This document shows positions 13,031 to 21,999 of a DNA stretch of 52,271 nucleotides, piece after piece. Within the stretch, counting starts at the first letter, position 1. Each line of letters begins with the position of its first letter. Below the pieces are notes generated by a model. It had not been told where the DNA came from and made no database searches. It worked only from the letters and a program-made list of their open reading frames with translations. The DNA is taken from NCBI GenBank assembly GCA_027485795.1, contig JAIXQK010000064.1, forward strand, positions 1 to 52,271, read 5' to 3'. Source of the stretch: Oxalobacteraceae bacterium (GTDB taxonomy: Bacteria > Pseudomonadota > Gammaproteobacteria > Burkholderiales > Burkholderiaceae_D). The translations under genes and the position numbers were made by a program.

Positions 13031-14422
13031 ATGAGTGATCAATTTTCAAAAAAGGCAGACGCCTGGTCTGCCCGCTTCAATGAGCCGGTGTCTGATCTGG
13101 TGAAGCGTTATACCGCCTCCGTATTTTTCGATAAGCGCCTGGCGCAAGTCGATATTCAGGGTTCACTGGCGCATGCCGACATGCTGGCTGCGCAAAACAT
13201 CATCAGCGCCCAAGACTACGCTGATATACAGCGCGGCATGGCATTGATCTTGAGTGAAATCGAGGATGGAAAATTCCATTGGTCACTTGACTTGGAAGAT
13301 GTGCACCTAAACATTGAAAAGCGCCTGACCGAGCTGGTCGGCGATGCGGGCAAGCGACTACATACCGGCCGCTCGCGTAATGATCAAGTAGCCACTGATA
13401 TCCGGCTTTATCTGCGTGCCTCGATTGATGACATTCTGGATTTGCTTAAAGCCCTGCGTTTAGCCTTACTGCAGGTTGCTGAGCAACACGCCGATACCAT
13501 CCTGCCGGGTTTCACGCATTTGCAGGTAGCGCAGCCTGTCACCTTTGGCCATCACCTACTCGCCTATGTCGAGATGTTTGGTCGTGATGCCGAACGTATG
13601 GCTGATTGCCGCAAGCGAGTCAATCGCTTGCCATTAGGCGCAGCGGCATTAGCAGGCACCAGCTTCCCTATTGATCGTGTACGGGTTGCGGCAACGCTTG
13701 GCTTCGACGATGTTTGCCATAACTCGCTGGATGCGGTGTCAGACCGCGATTTCGCCATCGAGTTTTGCGCTGCTGCTGCACTGGTGATGACCCATATCTC
13801 GCGGCTATCGGAAGAGCTGGTGATCTGGATGAGCCCGCGCGTTGGCTTCATTGATATTGCCGACCGCTTCTGCACCGGCTCGTCGATCATGCCGCAGAAA
13901 AAAAATCCGGATGTGCCTGAACTCGCGCGTGGCAAGACTGGCCGCGTGAATGGTCACTTAATCGCGCTACTGACCCTGATGAAGGCACAGCCGCTCGCCT
14001 ACAACAAAGACAATCAGGAAGATAAAGAGCCGCTGTTCGACACTGTCGATACCGTGACGGATACCTTGCGGATTTTTGCAGACATGGCGACCGGCATCAC
14101 CGTCAAGCCGGACGCAATGCGCGCTGCAGCACTGCAGGGTTACGCAACTGCAACCGACTTGGCTGATTATCTGGTGAAGAAAGGTCTACCGTTTCGAGAC
14201 GCTCATGAAGCGGTAGCGCACGCCGTCCGCAGCTGCGAACAACGTGGCTGCGATCTCGCCGATCTGAGCTTGGAAGAGCTACAGCGCTTCTCTCCGCAGA
14301 TTGACGCCGATGTCCATGCAGCACTGACACTCGAAGGCTCGGTCGCGGCGCGGTCACATGTTGGCGGCACCGCACCGACACAAGTCCGGGCTGCAATCGC
14401 AAGGCTCAAAACACAGCTATAG
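13031..14422 (+). CDS. argH: Argininosuccinate lyase
   Basis: Last step of arginine synthesis: argininosuccinate to arginine + fumarate. 463 residues, standard length. It shows [13 protein letters not shown] and the fumarate-lyase superfamily signature [11 protein letters not shown] (residues 283-293), whose serine is catalytic, then [15 protein letters not shown] longer in-frame reading begins inside ppc, but ATG 13031 gives the family N terminus [16 protein letters not shown]. No ribosome-binding site is visible; see the -10 hexamer entry. It follows ppc by 25 bp, as in many betaproteobacteria. Confidence 0.97.
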   Translation: MSDQFSKKADAWSARFNEPVSDLVKRYTASVFFDKRLAQVDIQGSLAHADMLAAQNIISAQDYADIQRGMALILSEIEDGKFHWSLDLEDVHLNIEKRLTELVGDAGKRLHTGRSRNDQVATDIRLYLRASIDDILDLLKALRLALLQVAEQHADTILPGFTHLQVAQPVTFGHHLLAYVEMFGRDAERMADCRKRVNRLPLGAAALAGTSFPIDRVRVAATLGFDDVCHNSLDAVSDRDFAIEFCAAAALVMTHISRLSEELVIWMSPRVGFIDIADRFCTGSSIMPQKKNPDVPELARGKTGRVNGHLIALLTLMKAQPLAYNKDNQEDKEPLFDTVDTVTDTLRIFADMATGITVKPDAMRAAALQGYATATDLADYLVKKGLPFRDAHEAVAHAVRSCEQRGCDLADLSLEELQRFSPQIDADVHAALTLEGSVAARSHVGGTAPTQVRAAIARLKTQL

Positions 14423-14720
14423 CTAGGCTGTGCTGCGGCACTGCCATGTTGTAATAAAGCATCATAAACGTTGATGCACGCCCCTTTCGAATCCAGCTGA
14501 GCCGGGCTATTGCCCGGCAACACTGTCTCTCTCCTCAAGCGCCGCTACATTGCTGCGCACACTTGCCGCACCTGCGTCCAGGCAACAGGGCAACAGGTCT
14601 CGCGGTGGTGACTTTCCAGGCAGTCTACAAATACAAATAAGGAGACCCCACCGATGATGATCCGTTCATCGGCGGCCACCGGATCTGTCGACTGCCTCCA
14701 TTCTTCGAGAGAGCTTCGTC
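14423..14720. other. Intergenic region before the TRAP permease genes
   Basis: 298 bp between argH and dctQ. The right half holds a short reading frame with a strong ribosome-binding site (separate entry) and an inverted repeat CCGATGA (14651-14657) / TCATCGG (14666-14672) that covers its start codon. A minor inverted repeat GCCGGGC / GCCCGGC occurs at about 14501-14518. No other gene seen. Confidence 0.6.
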
Positions 14721-14767
14721 ATGTCCTTCTTCCTGTCGCTGTCAAAATTGATCGATGCCGTCAATGA
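14654..14767 (+). CDS. Possible short upstream ORF overlapping dctQ
   Basis: 37-codon frame MMIRSSAATG... ending CRCRQ-like with stop TGA at 14765-14767, so it runs through the dctQ start in another frame. AAGGAGA at 14638-14644 is the best ribosome-binding site in this region, better than the GAGAG before dctQ. Its start codon lies in a small hairpin. It could be a leader peptide coupling or regulating dctQ, or a chance frame. The peptide resembles nothing I know. Confidence 0.3.
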   Translation: MMIRSSAATGSVDCLHSSRELRHVLLPVAVKIDRCRQ

Positions 14768-15353
14768 GCGCATTGGCCTGAGTATCAGTTGGGCATTATT
14801 GGCCGCAGTACTGATTTGTGCCGGTAATGCGCTGGTGCGCTACTCACTCAATATCAGCTCGAATGCCTGGCTTGAGATTCAGTGGTACCTGTTTGGCGCA
14901 ATTTTCCTGCTGGCATCTTCCTACACGCTCAAGCGTAATGAGCATGTTCGGATTGATGTCGTCGTTGGCAGATTTCCGAAACGTGCTCAGGTATGGGTTG
15001 ATGTTTTTGGATTTCTATTGTTCTTGCTGCCGGCCACGCTGCTGATTTTTTACTTCGCACTTCCGTATGCCATGGAATCCATACGCAGCCAGGAGATGTC
15101 GAGTAATGCGGGCGGGCTGATCGTGTGGCCGGCGAAGTTATTGATACCTGTTGGATTTCTTCTACTGACACTGCAGGGAATATCCGAGTTGATCAAGCGG
15201 ATCGGTTTCTTGATGGGTCAAGTCGATGCAAGCGCCTTCGAAAAACAGCAAACCACGCCACAAGAAGAGATCGAAGCAATCGCCGCTGCTAACCAACTCA
15301 ACCTGGCCGAGGTGACAACCGCCGCTAACCAATCCATCAAGAAGGAGGCCTGA
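14721..15353 (+). CDS. dctQ: TRAP transporter small permease (DctQ)
   Basis: Small membrane subunit of a tripartite ATP-independent periplasmic transporter. 210 residues with four hydrophobic segments at about residues 18-38, 50-67, 92-115 and 138-158. The family-typical RNEHVRIDVV follows the second. The C-terminal 40 residues are soluble and Gln/Glu/Ala-rich. Belongs with the mannitol/chloroaromatic (TakP) subfamily judged by partner size and neighbourhood. dctM starts 2 bp after its stop, with AAGGAGG inside its 3' end. Confidence 0.9.
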   Translation: MSFFLSLSKLIDAVNERIGLSISWALLAAVLICAGNALVRYSLNISSNAWLEIQWYLFGAIFLLASSYTLKRNEHVRIDVVVGRFPKRAQVWVDVFGFLLFLLPATLLIFYFALPYAMESIRSQEMSSNAGGLIVWPAKLLIPVGFLLLTLQGISELIKRIGFLMGQVDASAFEKQQTTPQEEIEAIAAANQLNLAEVTTAANQSIKKEA

Positions 15354-15355
15354 TC

Positions 15356-17032
15356 ATGACTGAATTTCTCATTGCAAACATGGCGCCAGTCATGTTCGCC
15401 ACCCTCGTAGTCTTCTTGCTATCGGGCTTCCCGGTTGCTTTTTCTTTAGCAGCTAACGGTCTTCTGTTCGGACTGATTGGCATTGAGCTTGGCCTGCTCA
15501 AGCCGGAATTATTACAAGCACTACCAAACCGCGTGTTCGGCATCATGGCCAATGACACCCTGCTCGCCATCCCATTCTTTACCTTCATGGGTCTGATTCT
15601 CGAGCGCTCCGGCATGGCTGAGGATTTGCTCGATACCATCGGCCAACTGTTTGGCCCGCTGCGCGGTGGTATTGCGTATGCCGTTATTTTCGTGGGTGCG
15701 CTGCTAGCCGCTACGACTGGTGTTGTCGCGGCATCGGTCATTTCGATGGGCCTCATCTCGCTGCCGGTCATGCTGCGCTATGGCTATGACCGAAAAATTG
15801 CGGCTGGTGTGATCGCAGCGTCCGGCACGCTGGCACAAATCATTCCACCATCGCTGGTACTCATCGTGATGGCCGACCAGTTAGGACGCTCGGTCGGCGA
15901 TATGTATCAGGCGGCATTCATACCCGGCCTGCTGCTGACTGCGTTTTACGCTGGCTATATTTTTATTGTTTCTATTCTTCGCCCGAATGCCCTACCTGCC
16001 CTCCCTCCCGAGGCACGTAATCTGCGCCAGCCCGATGGCTCCAACGGCCTGCAGTCCTTGATGGCGATACTGGCGTTTGGTTTTATAAGCGCCTGGCTTT
16101 TCAAGACGGTGTATCTCGCCTCGGCAAAACCAGACCTCGCTGACGACGTGAGCCTGGTCTACAGCGGCGTAGTTGGGGTAGTGCTCACCTTTGCCGTGGC
16201 GCTAGCTAACCGTAAGCTGAAGCTTGGCCTACTATCGAAAATGGCTGAGCAAGTTGTCCTGGTGCTCGTACCGCCTCTGGCGCTTATTTTTCTGGTGCTC
16301 GGCACCATCTTTGTTGGCATCGCGACACCAACCGAAGGTGGTGGTATGGGTGCGCTTGGTGCCATGCTGCTAGCACTCGCTAATCGTCGGCTTTCGAAAG
16401 ATCTGCTGACCCAAGCGATGAACTCAACGACACGCTTATCGTGCTTTGTACTGTTCATCTTGATTGGGTCCAGCGTCTTCTCACTGGTTTTCCGTGGCAT
16501 CAATGGCGACCTGTGGGTAGAGCATCTCCTCAGCTCACTACCCGGCGGTGAAGTCGGTTTTCTGATTGTCGTTAACCTACTATTCTTTGGATTGGCGTTC
16601 TTCCTCGACTTCTTCGAGCTGGCATTCATTTTGGTACCGTTGGTTGGTCCAGTCGCTGACAAGATGGGTATCGACCTTATCTGGTTCGGCGTATTGCTAT
16701 CGGTGAACATGCAAACATCTTTCATGCACCCACCCTTCGGTTTTGCCCTGTTTTATCTGCGCTCGGTGGCGCCAAAGAAGGTCAAAACTAGCGATATCTA
16801 CTGGGGTGCAGTACCTTTCGTCGGTATTCAGGTGATCATGGTCGCACTCATCATCGCCTTTCCGAGCATGATCTCGGTCGCCAACAAAACCGATATGAAA
16901 GAACAGATCGAACTGAACATCGACATGGGTACCGACAGTGCTGCAGAGATACCGAGCGTTGATTTCTCCGCTGAGACCAGCTCGGGCAGCGATCTAAAGT
17001 TGGATTTTTCAGTAGAGCCAATGAAGAGGTAA
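15356..17032 (+). CDS. dctM: TRAP transporter large permease (DctM), long form
   Basis: Catalytic membrane subunit importing an organic anion with Na+. 558 residues, longer than the usual 430: there is an extra segment between helices in the middle (about residues 205-300), as in the subfamily called mannitol/chloroaromatic compound transporters, and a soluble acidic tail of about 50 residues. Typical parts are TLLAIPFFTFMGLILERSGMAEDLL, SGTLAQIIPPSLVLIV and TPTEGGGMGALGAM. Partner of DctQ upstream; the binding protein gene is convergent rather than in the operon. Confidence 0.92.
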   Translation: MTEFLIANMAPVMFATLVVFLLSGFPVAFSLAANGLLFGLIGIELGLLKPELLQALPNRVFGIMANDTLLAIPFFTFMGLILERSGMAEDLLDTIGQLFGPLRGGIAYAVIFVGALLAATTGVVAASVISMGLISLPVMLRYGYDRKIAAGVIAASGTLAQIIPPSLVLIVMADQLGRSVGDMYQAAFIPGLLLTAFYAGYIFIVSILRPNALPALPPEARNLRQPDGSNGLQSLMAILAFGFISAWLFKTVYLASAKPDLADDVSLVYSGVVGVVLTFAVALANRKLKLGLLSKMAEQVVLVLVPPLALIFLVLGTIFVGIATPTEGGGMGALGAMLLALANRRLSKDLLTQAMNSTTRLSCFVLFILIGSSVFSLVFRGINGDLWVEHLLSSLPGGEVGFLIVVNLLFFGLAFFLDFFELAFILVPLVGPVADKMGIDLIWFGVLLSVNMQTSFMHPPFGFALFYLRSVAPKKVKTSDIYWGAVPFVGIQVIMVALIIAFPSMISVANKTDMKEQIELNIDMGTDSAAEIPSVDFSAETSSGSDLKLDFSVEPMKR

Positions 17033-17088
17033 GCGATCAGCCCTACTTCCCCGCGCAGCCGCCTCTTCCTATCAGGGCGGCCGCCAAA

Positions 17089-17117
17089 AAAGAAGCCCGC
17101 TTACGCGGGCTTTCTTT
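17089..17117. terminator. Bidirectional terminator between dctM and dctP
   Basis: Core stem AAGCCCGC / GCGGGCTT with loop TTAC, extended by A-rich and T-rich flanks on both sides (AAAAAAG left, TCTTT right). It can serve dctM on the plus strand and dctP on the minus strand. Confidence 0.9.
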
Positions 17118-17135
17118 ATTCAGCGGCTTATTAAA

Positions 17136-18221
17136 TCAGGACTTACGACGCCCGATCAGATAAGACTGCACGGGTGACTCGGCGACCGAATACCAGTTGT
17201 TCTGATCCTGATGGAAGCGGCGCCATGGCTCCAGTACTTTTTTGAACTTCGCGTTCTTCGATGCTTCATCTTCGATCACCTCCTGTGCTGCTTCATAGCA
17301 AGCGTCGAGAATCGCTTTTGAGAACGTACGCAATTTGACGCCATTCTTCATCAGGCGTGCCAGCGCGGTTGGGTTACGTGCATCGTACATCGCCTGCATC
17401 GCAACGTGCGCCTCATAGGTCGCCACCTCAAGCGCTGCCTGATATTCCTTCGGTAGTTTGTCCCATTCTTTTTTGTTGACATAGAACGACAACTGCGCGC
17501 TGGGCTCCCACCAACCTGGGGTGTAGTAAAACGGTGCGACCTTGTTGAAACCTAGCTTCTCGTCGTCATACGGACCAATCCACTCAGCGGCATCGATCGT
17601 GCCTTTTTCTAATGCAGGATAGATGTCACCACCGGCAATTTGCTGCGGTACCACGCCCAGCTTTTGCATCACACGGCCAGCGAAACCACCTACCCGCATC
17701 TTTAAACCGTGCAAATCCTGGGGTGTCTTTACCTCACGACGGAACCAGCCGCCCATCTGACAGCCAGTATTGCCCCCCATGAAGTTGACAACGCCATACT
17801 CTGCAAAAAAATCACGCATCAGTTGGCGGCCACCGCCTTGGTCTATCCAAGCGGTCTGCTGACGTGCGGTAAGACCAAACGGAACGGCGGTATCGAAGGC
17901 GAAAGTCGCATCTTTACCGAAGTAGTAGTAAGACGCAGAGTGGCCCATCTCGACAGTGCCGGCTTGCACGGCATCCATCACCTGCAGCGCAGGAACCAGC
18001 TCTCCACCTGGAAATACGCGAATATTGAATTTGCCATCAGTAAGCGCTGACACGCGCTTAGCCATGATCTCGGCCGCACCGAAAATGGTGTCGAGTGACT
18101 TGGGAAAGCTGGAAGCCAGCCGCCAATTGATCGTGGTGTTGGCATGCACAACGGCTGGCGCGCTGGCGATACCCGCAGCCACGCCGGCTGCAGCGCCGGA
18201 AAGGAATGAACGACGTTTCAT
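17136..18221 (-). CDS. dctP: TRAP transporter substrate-binding protein (DctP/TakP-like)
   Basis: Periplasmic solute receptor, 361 residues from ATG 18221 (AGGGGA upstream). The N terminus MKRRSFLSGAAAG has a twin-arginine motif and a hydrophobic, Ala-rich signal ending AVVHA, so Tat export is likely. The mature part has FPGGELVPALQVMDAVQ, GGNTGCQMGGWFRREV with the conserved arginine, and KGTIDAAEWIGPYDD. This belongs to the TakP group, known members of which bind 2-oxo acids; the ligand here is inference. It converges on dctQM, unlike the usual single operon. Confidence 0.92.
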   Translation of the reverse strand: MKRRSFLSGAAAGVAAGIASAPAVVHANTTINWRLASSFPKSLDTIFGAAEIMAKRVSALTDGKFNIRVFPGGELVPALQVMDAVQAGTVEMGHSASYYYFGKDATFAFDTAVPFGLTARQQTAWIDQGGGRQLMRDFFAEYGVVNFMGGNTGCQMGGWFRREVKTPQDLHGLKMRVGGFAGRVMQKLGVVPQQIAGGDIYPALEKGTIDAAEWIGPYDDEKLGFNKVAPFYYTPGWWEPSAQLSFYVNKKEWDKLPKEYQAALEVATYEAHVAMQAMYDARNPTALARLMKNGVKLRTFSKAILDACYEAAQEVIEDEASKNAKFKKVLEPWRRFHQDQNNWYSVAESPVQSYLIGRRKS

Positions 18222-18674
18222 GAAAGGTCCCCTAATTGCCTGGTCTTTAGTCTGAAACCAGCGCACCGACCGGCGCAGCGCACTGGCGAGGTTTGTTAAA
18301 ACCTTGGCAATTCTAGGAGGGGGCTTCCAGGACGAGCAATAGCTATTTCATAACAAAATTCCCGATGTTGTTTAAACGCACTAGTTGCAACATTTCTCCC
18401 CATGCAAGCAAAGTTTCTCTCGACTATCGAAAAAAACGTATCTGCGGGAAACACGTTGTAAACGCACAGCAAATGTCCCGACAATCCGGAACGGACTCAA
18501 AGGGAAGTTAGGCATCTCCTTGCGCTTCGGTTCTGAGGGTTGAAGATGCCTCAATGACTGGTCTTGAGGGCCGTCAGTTTGCTCTAACCCAATAAAGGTC
18601 GGTTGTCGCTTCGAAGAACCGATAGAAGAGCGCATTGCCCCGGGATCGGGGATGCGCTAATTCGTTGAAGGCTT
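18222..18674. other. 453-bp intergenic region upstream of dctP
   Basis: Lies between the 5' end of dctP and the 3' end of pmbA (both minus strand), so it should hold the dctP promoter. I see no convincing gene. It contains inverted repeats: GGCATCT (18511-18517) / AGATGCC (18544-18550) and the compound hairpin at 18629-18658 (separate entry). Room for a small RNA exists, but nothing is recognisable. Confidence 0.5.
18629..18658 (-). terminator. Compound hairpin downstream of pmbA
   Basis: AGCGCAT, a 2-nt bulge (TG), CCCCG, loop GGAT, then CGGGG and ATGCGCT: 12 paired bases. It begins 17 bp after the pmbA stop in the direction of transcription. The following minus-strand bases are only moderately T-rich, so termination is likely but not certain. 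Confidence 0.55.
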
Positions 18675-20039
18675 TTAGGCGCCAGCGATCGTCATACTGC
18701 CCATCAGAATCGAACCCGTCGATTTCGTACCACGTACCAGCACATCGCTGCCGATAGCTGCGATGTCTTTGAACATGTCACGCAAGTTGCCCGCAATCGT
18801 GATCTCCTCGACCGGGTATTGGATAACGCCATTCTCTACCCAGTAACCGGAAGCGCCGCGGGAGTAATCACCGGTAACATAGTTGACTCCATGCCCGAGT
18901 AATTCGGTGACGAGTAAGCCAGTGCCCAATTTTTTCAGCATCGCTACAAAATCATCGCTAGCGCGAGTTCGCGACGACAGTATCTGCATGTTGTGGGAGC
19001 CACCCGCGTTACCGGTAGTTTTCATGCCCAGCTTGCGCGCGGAGTAAGTCGACAAAAAATAGCCTTGCACAATGCCGCCGCTCACTACATCACGCGCCTG
19101 TACACGCACACCTTCCTCATCAAACGGCGCAGAGCCGGTCGCACTTCGTATCGAGGGGTCCTCGACGATACGAATATCGTCGCCAAATACCTGCGTACCG
19201 ATAGAATCGGTCAGGAAAGTAGATTTACGGTACAAGGCACCACCAGACACTGCCTGTACGAAAGCGCCGAGCAATCCTGCTGCCAATGGTGCCTCGAAAA
19301 GCACCGGACACTTGCGGGTATCCAGTTTGCGCGCATTCAGTCGTGCCAGCGCGCGCTCCGCTGCGTAGCGGCCAATCGCTTCTGGCTCGGCTAGTCGCTG
19401 CGGATTGCGATCAGAGCTATACCAATCATCACGCTGCATGTGCTGGCCTTTGCCCGCAATCGGCGACACCGAGATTGAGTGGCGGGTGTAAGGGTAGCCC
19501 GCCATGAAGCCGCGTGAATTGGCCAACACAAAATGTGACTGCTGCGCGTATACGCCAGCGCCCTCGCTGTTGGTGATGCGCTTATCGACGGCAAATGCCG
19601 CTGCCTCACAGCGCAGCGCGATTTGTACTGCCTGATCAGCGTTGATCGCCCAAGGATGAAATAAATCAAGGTCTTTGGGCGAGCGCTCCAACATCTCCTC
19701 ATCCGGCAATCCGGCGCAGTCATCCTCTGCGGTAAAGCGCGCGATGTCGTATGCGGCGGCTACCGTTTCTTTCAAGGACCGCAACGAAAAATCCGAGGTG
19801 CTGGCATTACCCCGTCGGATCGCACGACCCTGGCCCAGAAAGATGGTGACGCCGATACCTTTATCTTTATTCTGCTCGATGGTGTCGACCTGACCTTTGC
19901 GCACGCTGACCGACAGCCCCTGCCCCTCGCTCAGCTCGACCACGGCATCCGATGCGCCCTTCTCTTGAGCGAAGCGCAGCACATCGGCGGCAATTTCTTT
20001 CAGCTGTTCTTGCGTGTGGGTGAAGACGTCAGCGCTCAT
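18675..20039 (-). CDS. pmbA: Metalloprotease-family protein PmbA/TldE
   Basis: 454 residues, normal length. TldD/TldE form a heterodimeric protease known from microcin B17 maturation and CcdA degradation in E. coli; the TldE subunit itself lacks the HExxxH zinc site, and none is seen here. Family features include GASDAVVELSEGQGLSVSVR and KGIGVTIFLG at the N terminus and a glycine-rich C-terminal half (ELLGHGVNYVTGDYSRGASG). tldD is not in this window. Divergent from darP across 71 bp, an arrangement conserved in many proteobacteria including E. coli. Confidence 0.95.
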   Translation of the reverse strand: MSADVFTHTQEQLKEIAADVLRFAQEKGASDAVVELSEGQGLSVSVRKGQVDTIEQNKDKGIGVTIFLGQGRAIRRGNASTSDFSLRSLKETVAAAYDIARFTAEDDCAGLPDEEMLERSPKDLDLFHPWAINADQAVQIALRCEAAAFAVDKRITNSEGAGVYAQQSHFVLANSRGFMAGYPYTRHSISVSPIAGKGQHMQRDDWYSSDRNPQRLAEPEAIGRYAAERALARLNARKLDTRKCPVLFEAPLAAGLLGAFVQAVSGGALYRKSTFLTDSIGTQVFGDDIRIVEDPSIRSATGSAPFDEEGVRVQARDVVSGGIVQGYFLSTYSARKLGMKTTGNAGGSHNMQILSSRTRASDDFVAMLKKLGTGLLVTELLGHGVNYVTGDYSRGASGYWVENGVIQYPVEEITIAGNLRDMFKDIAAIGSDVLVRGTKSTGSILMGSMTIAGA

Positions 20040-20110
20040 GCGGGGTTCTCTCAGGTCAGGATCAAAGCGGTTATCATAGCAGTCGTTGCGTTTTTCAATC
20101 GGCCGTCCCC

Positions 20111-20704
20111 ATGCCCAATGCCAACCGCGGCGCGGTCGGATTCCAGTCCAGCGAATTCGAGCAGAAGTACGAACGCCCCTCCAAGTCGCAACTCAAGCGC
20201 GAGATGACCGCGCTGCAAAAACTTGGCGAGGCGCTGGTCGATGCCCCGCGCGATCGTGTCAAAAAAGTCCCCATGCCAGAGGATGTGCTGGAAGCAATCC
20301 TTGAGTGCCAGCAGATCAGCAGCCACGAGGGCCGTCGCCGCCAGTTGCAATTTGTCGGTAAAAAGATGCGCACTCTGAGCGAGGAAGAGACAGCCATTAT
20401 CCAGAAAACAGTCGACGGCTGGCGTGGCACGTCGAAGTCCGAGGCCGCAGCGCTGCACGCAGTTGAGCGACAGCGTGAACGTTTGCTGGCGGATGACAAT
20501 GCCCTCACCGATTTATGCGCGCAGCACCCGACACTGAATGTGCAGCAATTGCGTACGCTGATCCGTAATGCACGTAAAGAGCAAGCGGACAATAAACCAC
20601 CGAAAGCGTATCGCGAGATATTCCAGATTTTGAAGTCACTGCGGGCACCAACGGACGACCAAGAATCCGACGAGAATGATGAAGAAGACGAGAACCCATC
20701 CTGA
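20111..20704 (+). CDS. darP: Ribosome-associated protein DarP/YjgA (DUF615)
   Basis: 197-residue, highly charged helical protein. YjgA/DarP is known to bind late 50S ribosomal precursors and help their maturation. Family signs: KSQLKREMTALQKLGEALVDAP near the start, RRRQLQFVGKKMR in the middle, and QLRTLIRNARKEQ near the end. The C terminus is an acidic tail (DDQESDENDEEDENPS). First gene of a tight run; its last 29 bp overlap the mog start. Confidence 0.93.
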   Translation: MPNANRGAVGFQSSEFEQKYERPSKSQLKREMTALQKLGEALVDAPRDRVKKVPMPEDVLEAILECQQISSHEGRRRQLQFVGKKMRTLSEEETAIIQKTVDGWRGTSKSEAAALHAVERQRERLLADDNALTDLCAQHPTLNVQQLRTLIRNARKEQADNKPPKAYREIFQILKSLRAPTDDQESDENDEEDENPS

Positions 20705-21293
20705 CGAGTTAATCATTGGTTTGGTATCGATTTCCGACCGAGCATCCGCTGGCGTCTATGAAGATCAAGGTGTGCCAGCGTTGCGTGATTGGTTTAGTCA
20801 GGCGCTGACAAGCCCTTGGCAGATGGAAACGCGCCTGATTCCTGATGATCAAGCCACCATTGAAAAAACACTTATCGCGCTGGTCGATGAGGTCGGCTGC
20901 GACTTGGTGCTGACAACTGGTGGTACAGGCCCCGCGCGGCGCGATGTCACCCCCGAGGCGACCTTGGCAGTCGCGACAAAACCGATGCCCGGCTTCGGCG
21001 AGCAAATGCGGCAGATTAGTCTTCGCTTTGTTCCAACGGCGATTTTGTCGCGGCAGGTTGCAGTGATCCGCGAACGCGATGATCACGCTGCGCTGATCAT
21101 GAACCTGCCGGGGCAACCGAAATCGATACGCGAGACGCTCGAGGGTCTAAAGGATGCCGACGGCAACGCTATCGTTGCCGGTATCTTCGCGGCTGTACCC
21201 TACTGCATCGATCTGATCGGCGGTCCATATATAGAAACTAATGACGCCGTCTGCAAGGCCTTCCGACCCAAATCGGCAATTCGAGCAAAATAA
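20676..21293 (+). CDS. mog: Molybdopterin adenylyltransferase (MogA)
   Basis: Adenylylates molybdopterin before molybdate insertion. 205 residues. Visible: IGLVSISDRASAGVYEDQG at the N terminus, the MPT-binding TTGGTGPARRDVTPEA, and MNLPGQPKSIRE. The start may be either of two adjacent ATGs (20676 or 20679). In most genomes this motif reads GTGxxxRDVTPE, which is kept. It overlaps darP by 29 bp, suggesting coupling, and is 9 bp from the next gene. Confidence 0.95.
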   Translation: MMKKTRTHPDELIIGLVSISDRASAGVYEDQGVPALRDWFSQALTSPWQMETRLIPDDQATIEKTLIALVDEVGCDLVLTTGGTGPARRDVTPEATLAVATKPMPGFGEQMRQISLRFVPTAILSRQVAVIRERDDHAALIMNLPGQPKSIRETLEGLKDADGNAIVAGIFAAVPYCIDLIGGPYIETNDAVCKAFRPKSAIRAK

Positions 21294-21302
21294 GATCTGA
21301 CT

Positions 21303-21989
21303 ATGAACGAGCGACCGCTACTGGAAACCATAGAAATCGAAACTGCGCCATCGCCGACGGCTGCCGTGATCTGGATGCACGGCTTGGGCGCAGATGGCAA
21401 CGACTTCGCACCGATTGTTCGCGAGCTCGATCTCGCTGGTTGCCGCGGCATCCGTTTCGTGTTTCCCCATGCGGAGACGATGCCCGTGACCATCAATAAC
21501 GGTTACGTCATGCGTGCGTGGTACGACATTCTTGGCATGGATCTGGTGCGGCGGGAAGATACGCAAGGCTTACGGGCTTCGCAACGCCGTATCGATGATC
21601 TAATCGAGCGGGAAATCTCACGCGGCATACTGGCAGAACACATTGTATTGGCGGGCTTCTCGCAAGGGTGCGCCATGACCCTGCAAACCGGTCTACGCTA
21701 CTCGCAAACATTGGCAGGGTTAATGTGCTTATCCGGTTATCTGCCACTCGCTGATGCAGTAGCTAGCGAGCGACATGCCGCGAATCAGCACACACCCATC
21801 TTCATGGTGCATGGACGGGGTGACAGCGTGGTGCAGATCAATCGCGCCGAAGCATCGCGTGACTTGCTGATTGAACTCGGCTATGCCATCGAATGGCATG
21901 AATACATGATGCAGCACTCCGTATGTGCCGAAGAGATCGACGATATCAGCCACTGGCTGCAACGCATTTTGAAAGCGAACAACGGGTAG
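21303..21989 (+). CDS. Carboxylesterase/phospholipase (EstB type alpha/beta hydrolase)
   Basis: 228-residue cytoplasmic serine hydrolase of the Abhydrolase_2 family. Catalytic triad visible: S120 in GFSQG, D174 in HGRGDSVV, H205 in YMMQHSVCAEEI. The oxyanion region is MHGLGADGNDF. Related enzymes cleave short acyl esters or lysophospholipids, and some remove acyl groups from proteins; the substrate is unknown. Third gene of the darP-mog run, 9 bp after mog and 10 bp before the phosphatase. Confidence 0.92.
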   Translation: MNERPLLETIEIETAPSPTAAVIWMHGLGADGNDFAPIVRELDLAGCRGIRFVFPHAETMPVTINNGYVMRAWYDILGMDLVRREDTQGLRASQRRIDDLIEREISRGILAEHIVLAGFSQGCAMTLQTGLRYSQTLAGLMCLSGYLPLADAVASERHAANQHTPIFMVHGRGDSVVQINRAEASRDLLIELGYAIEWHEYMMQHSVCAEEIDDISHWLQRILKANNG

Positions 21990-21999
21990 CGATGTATCC

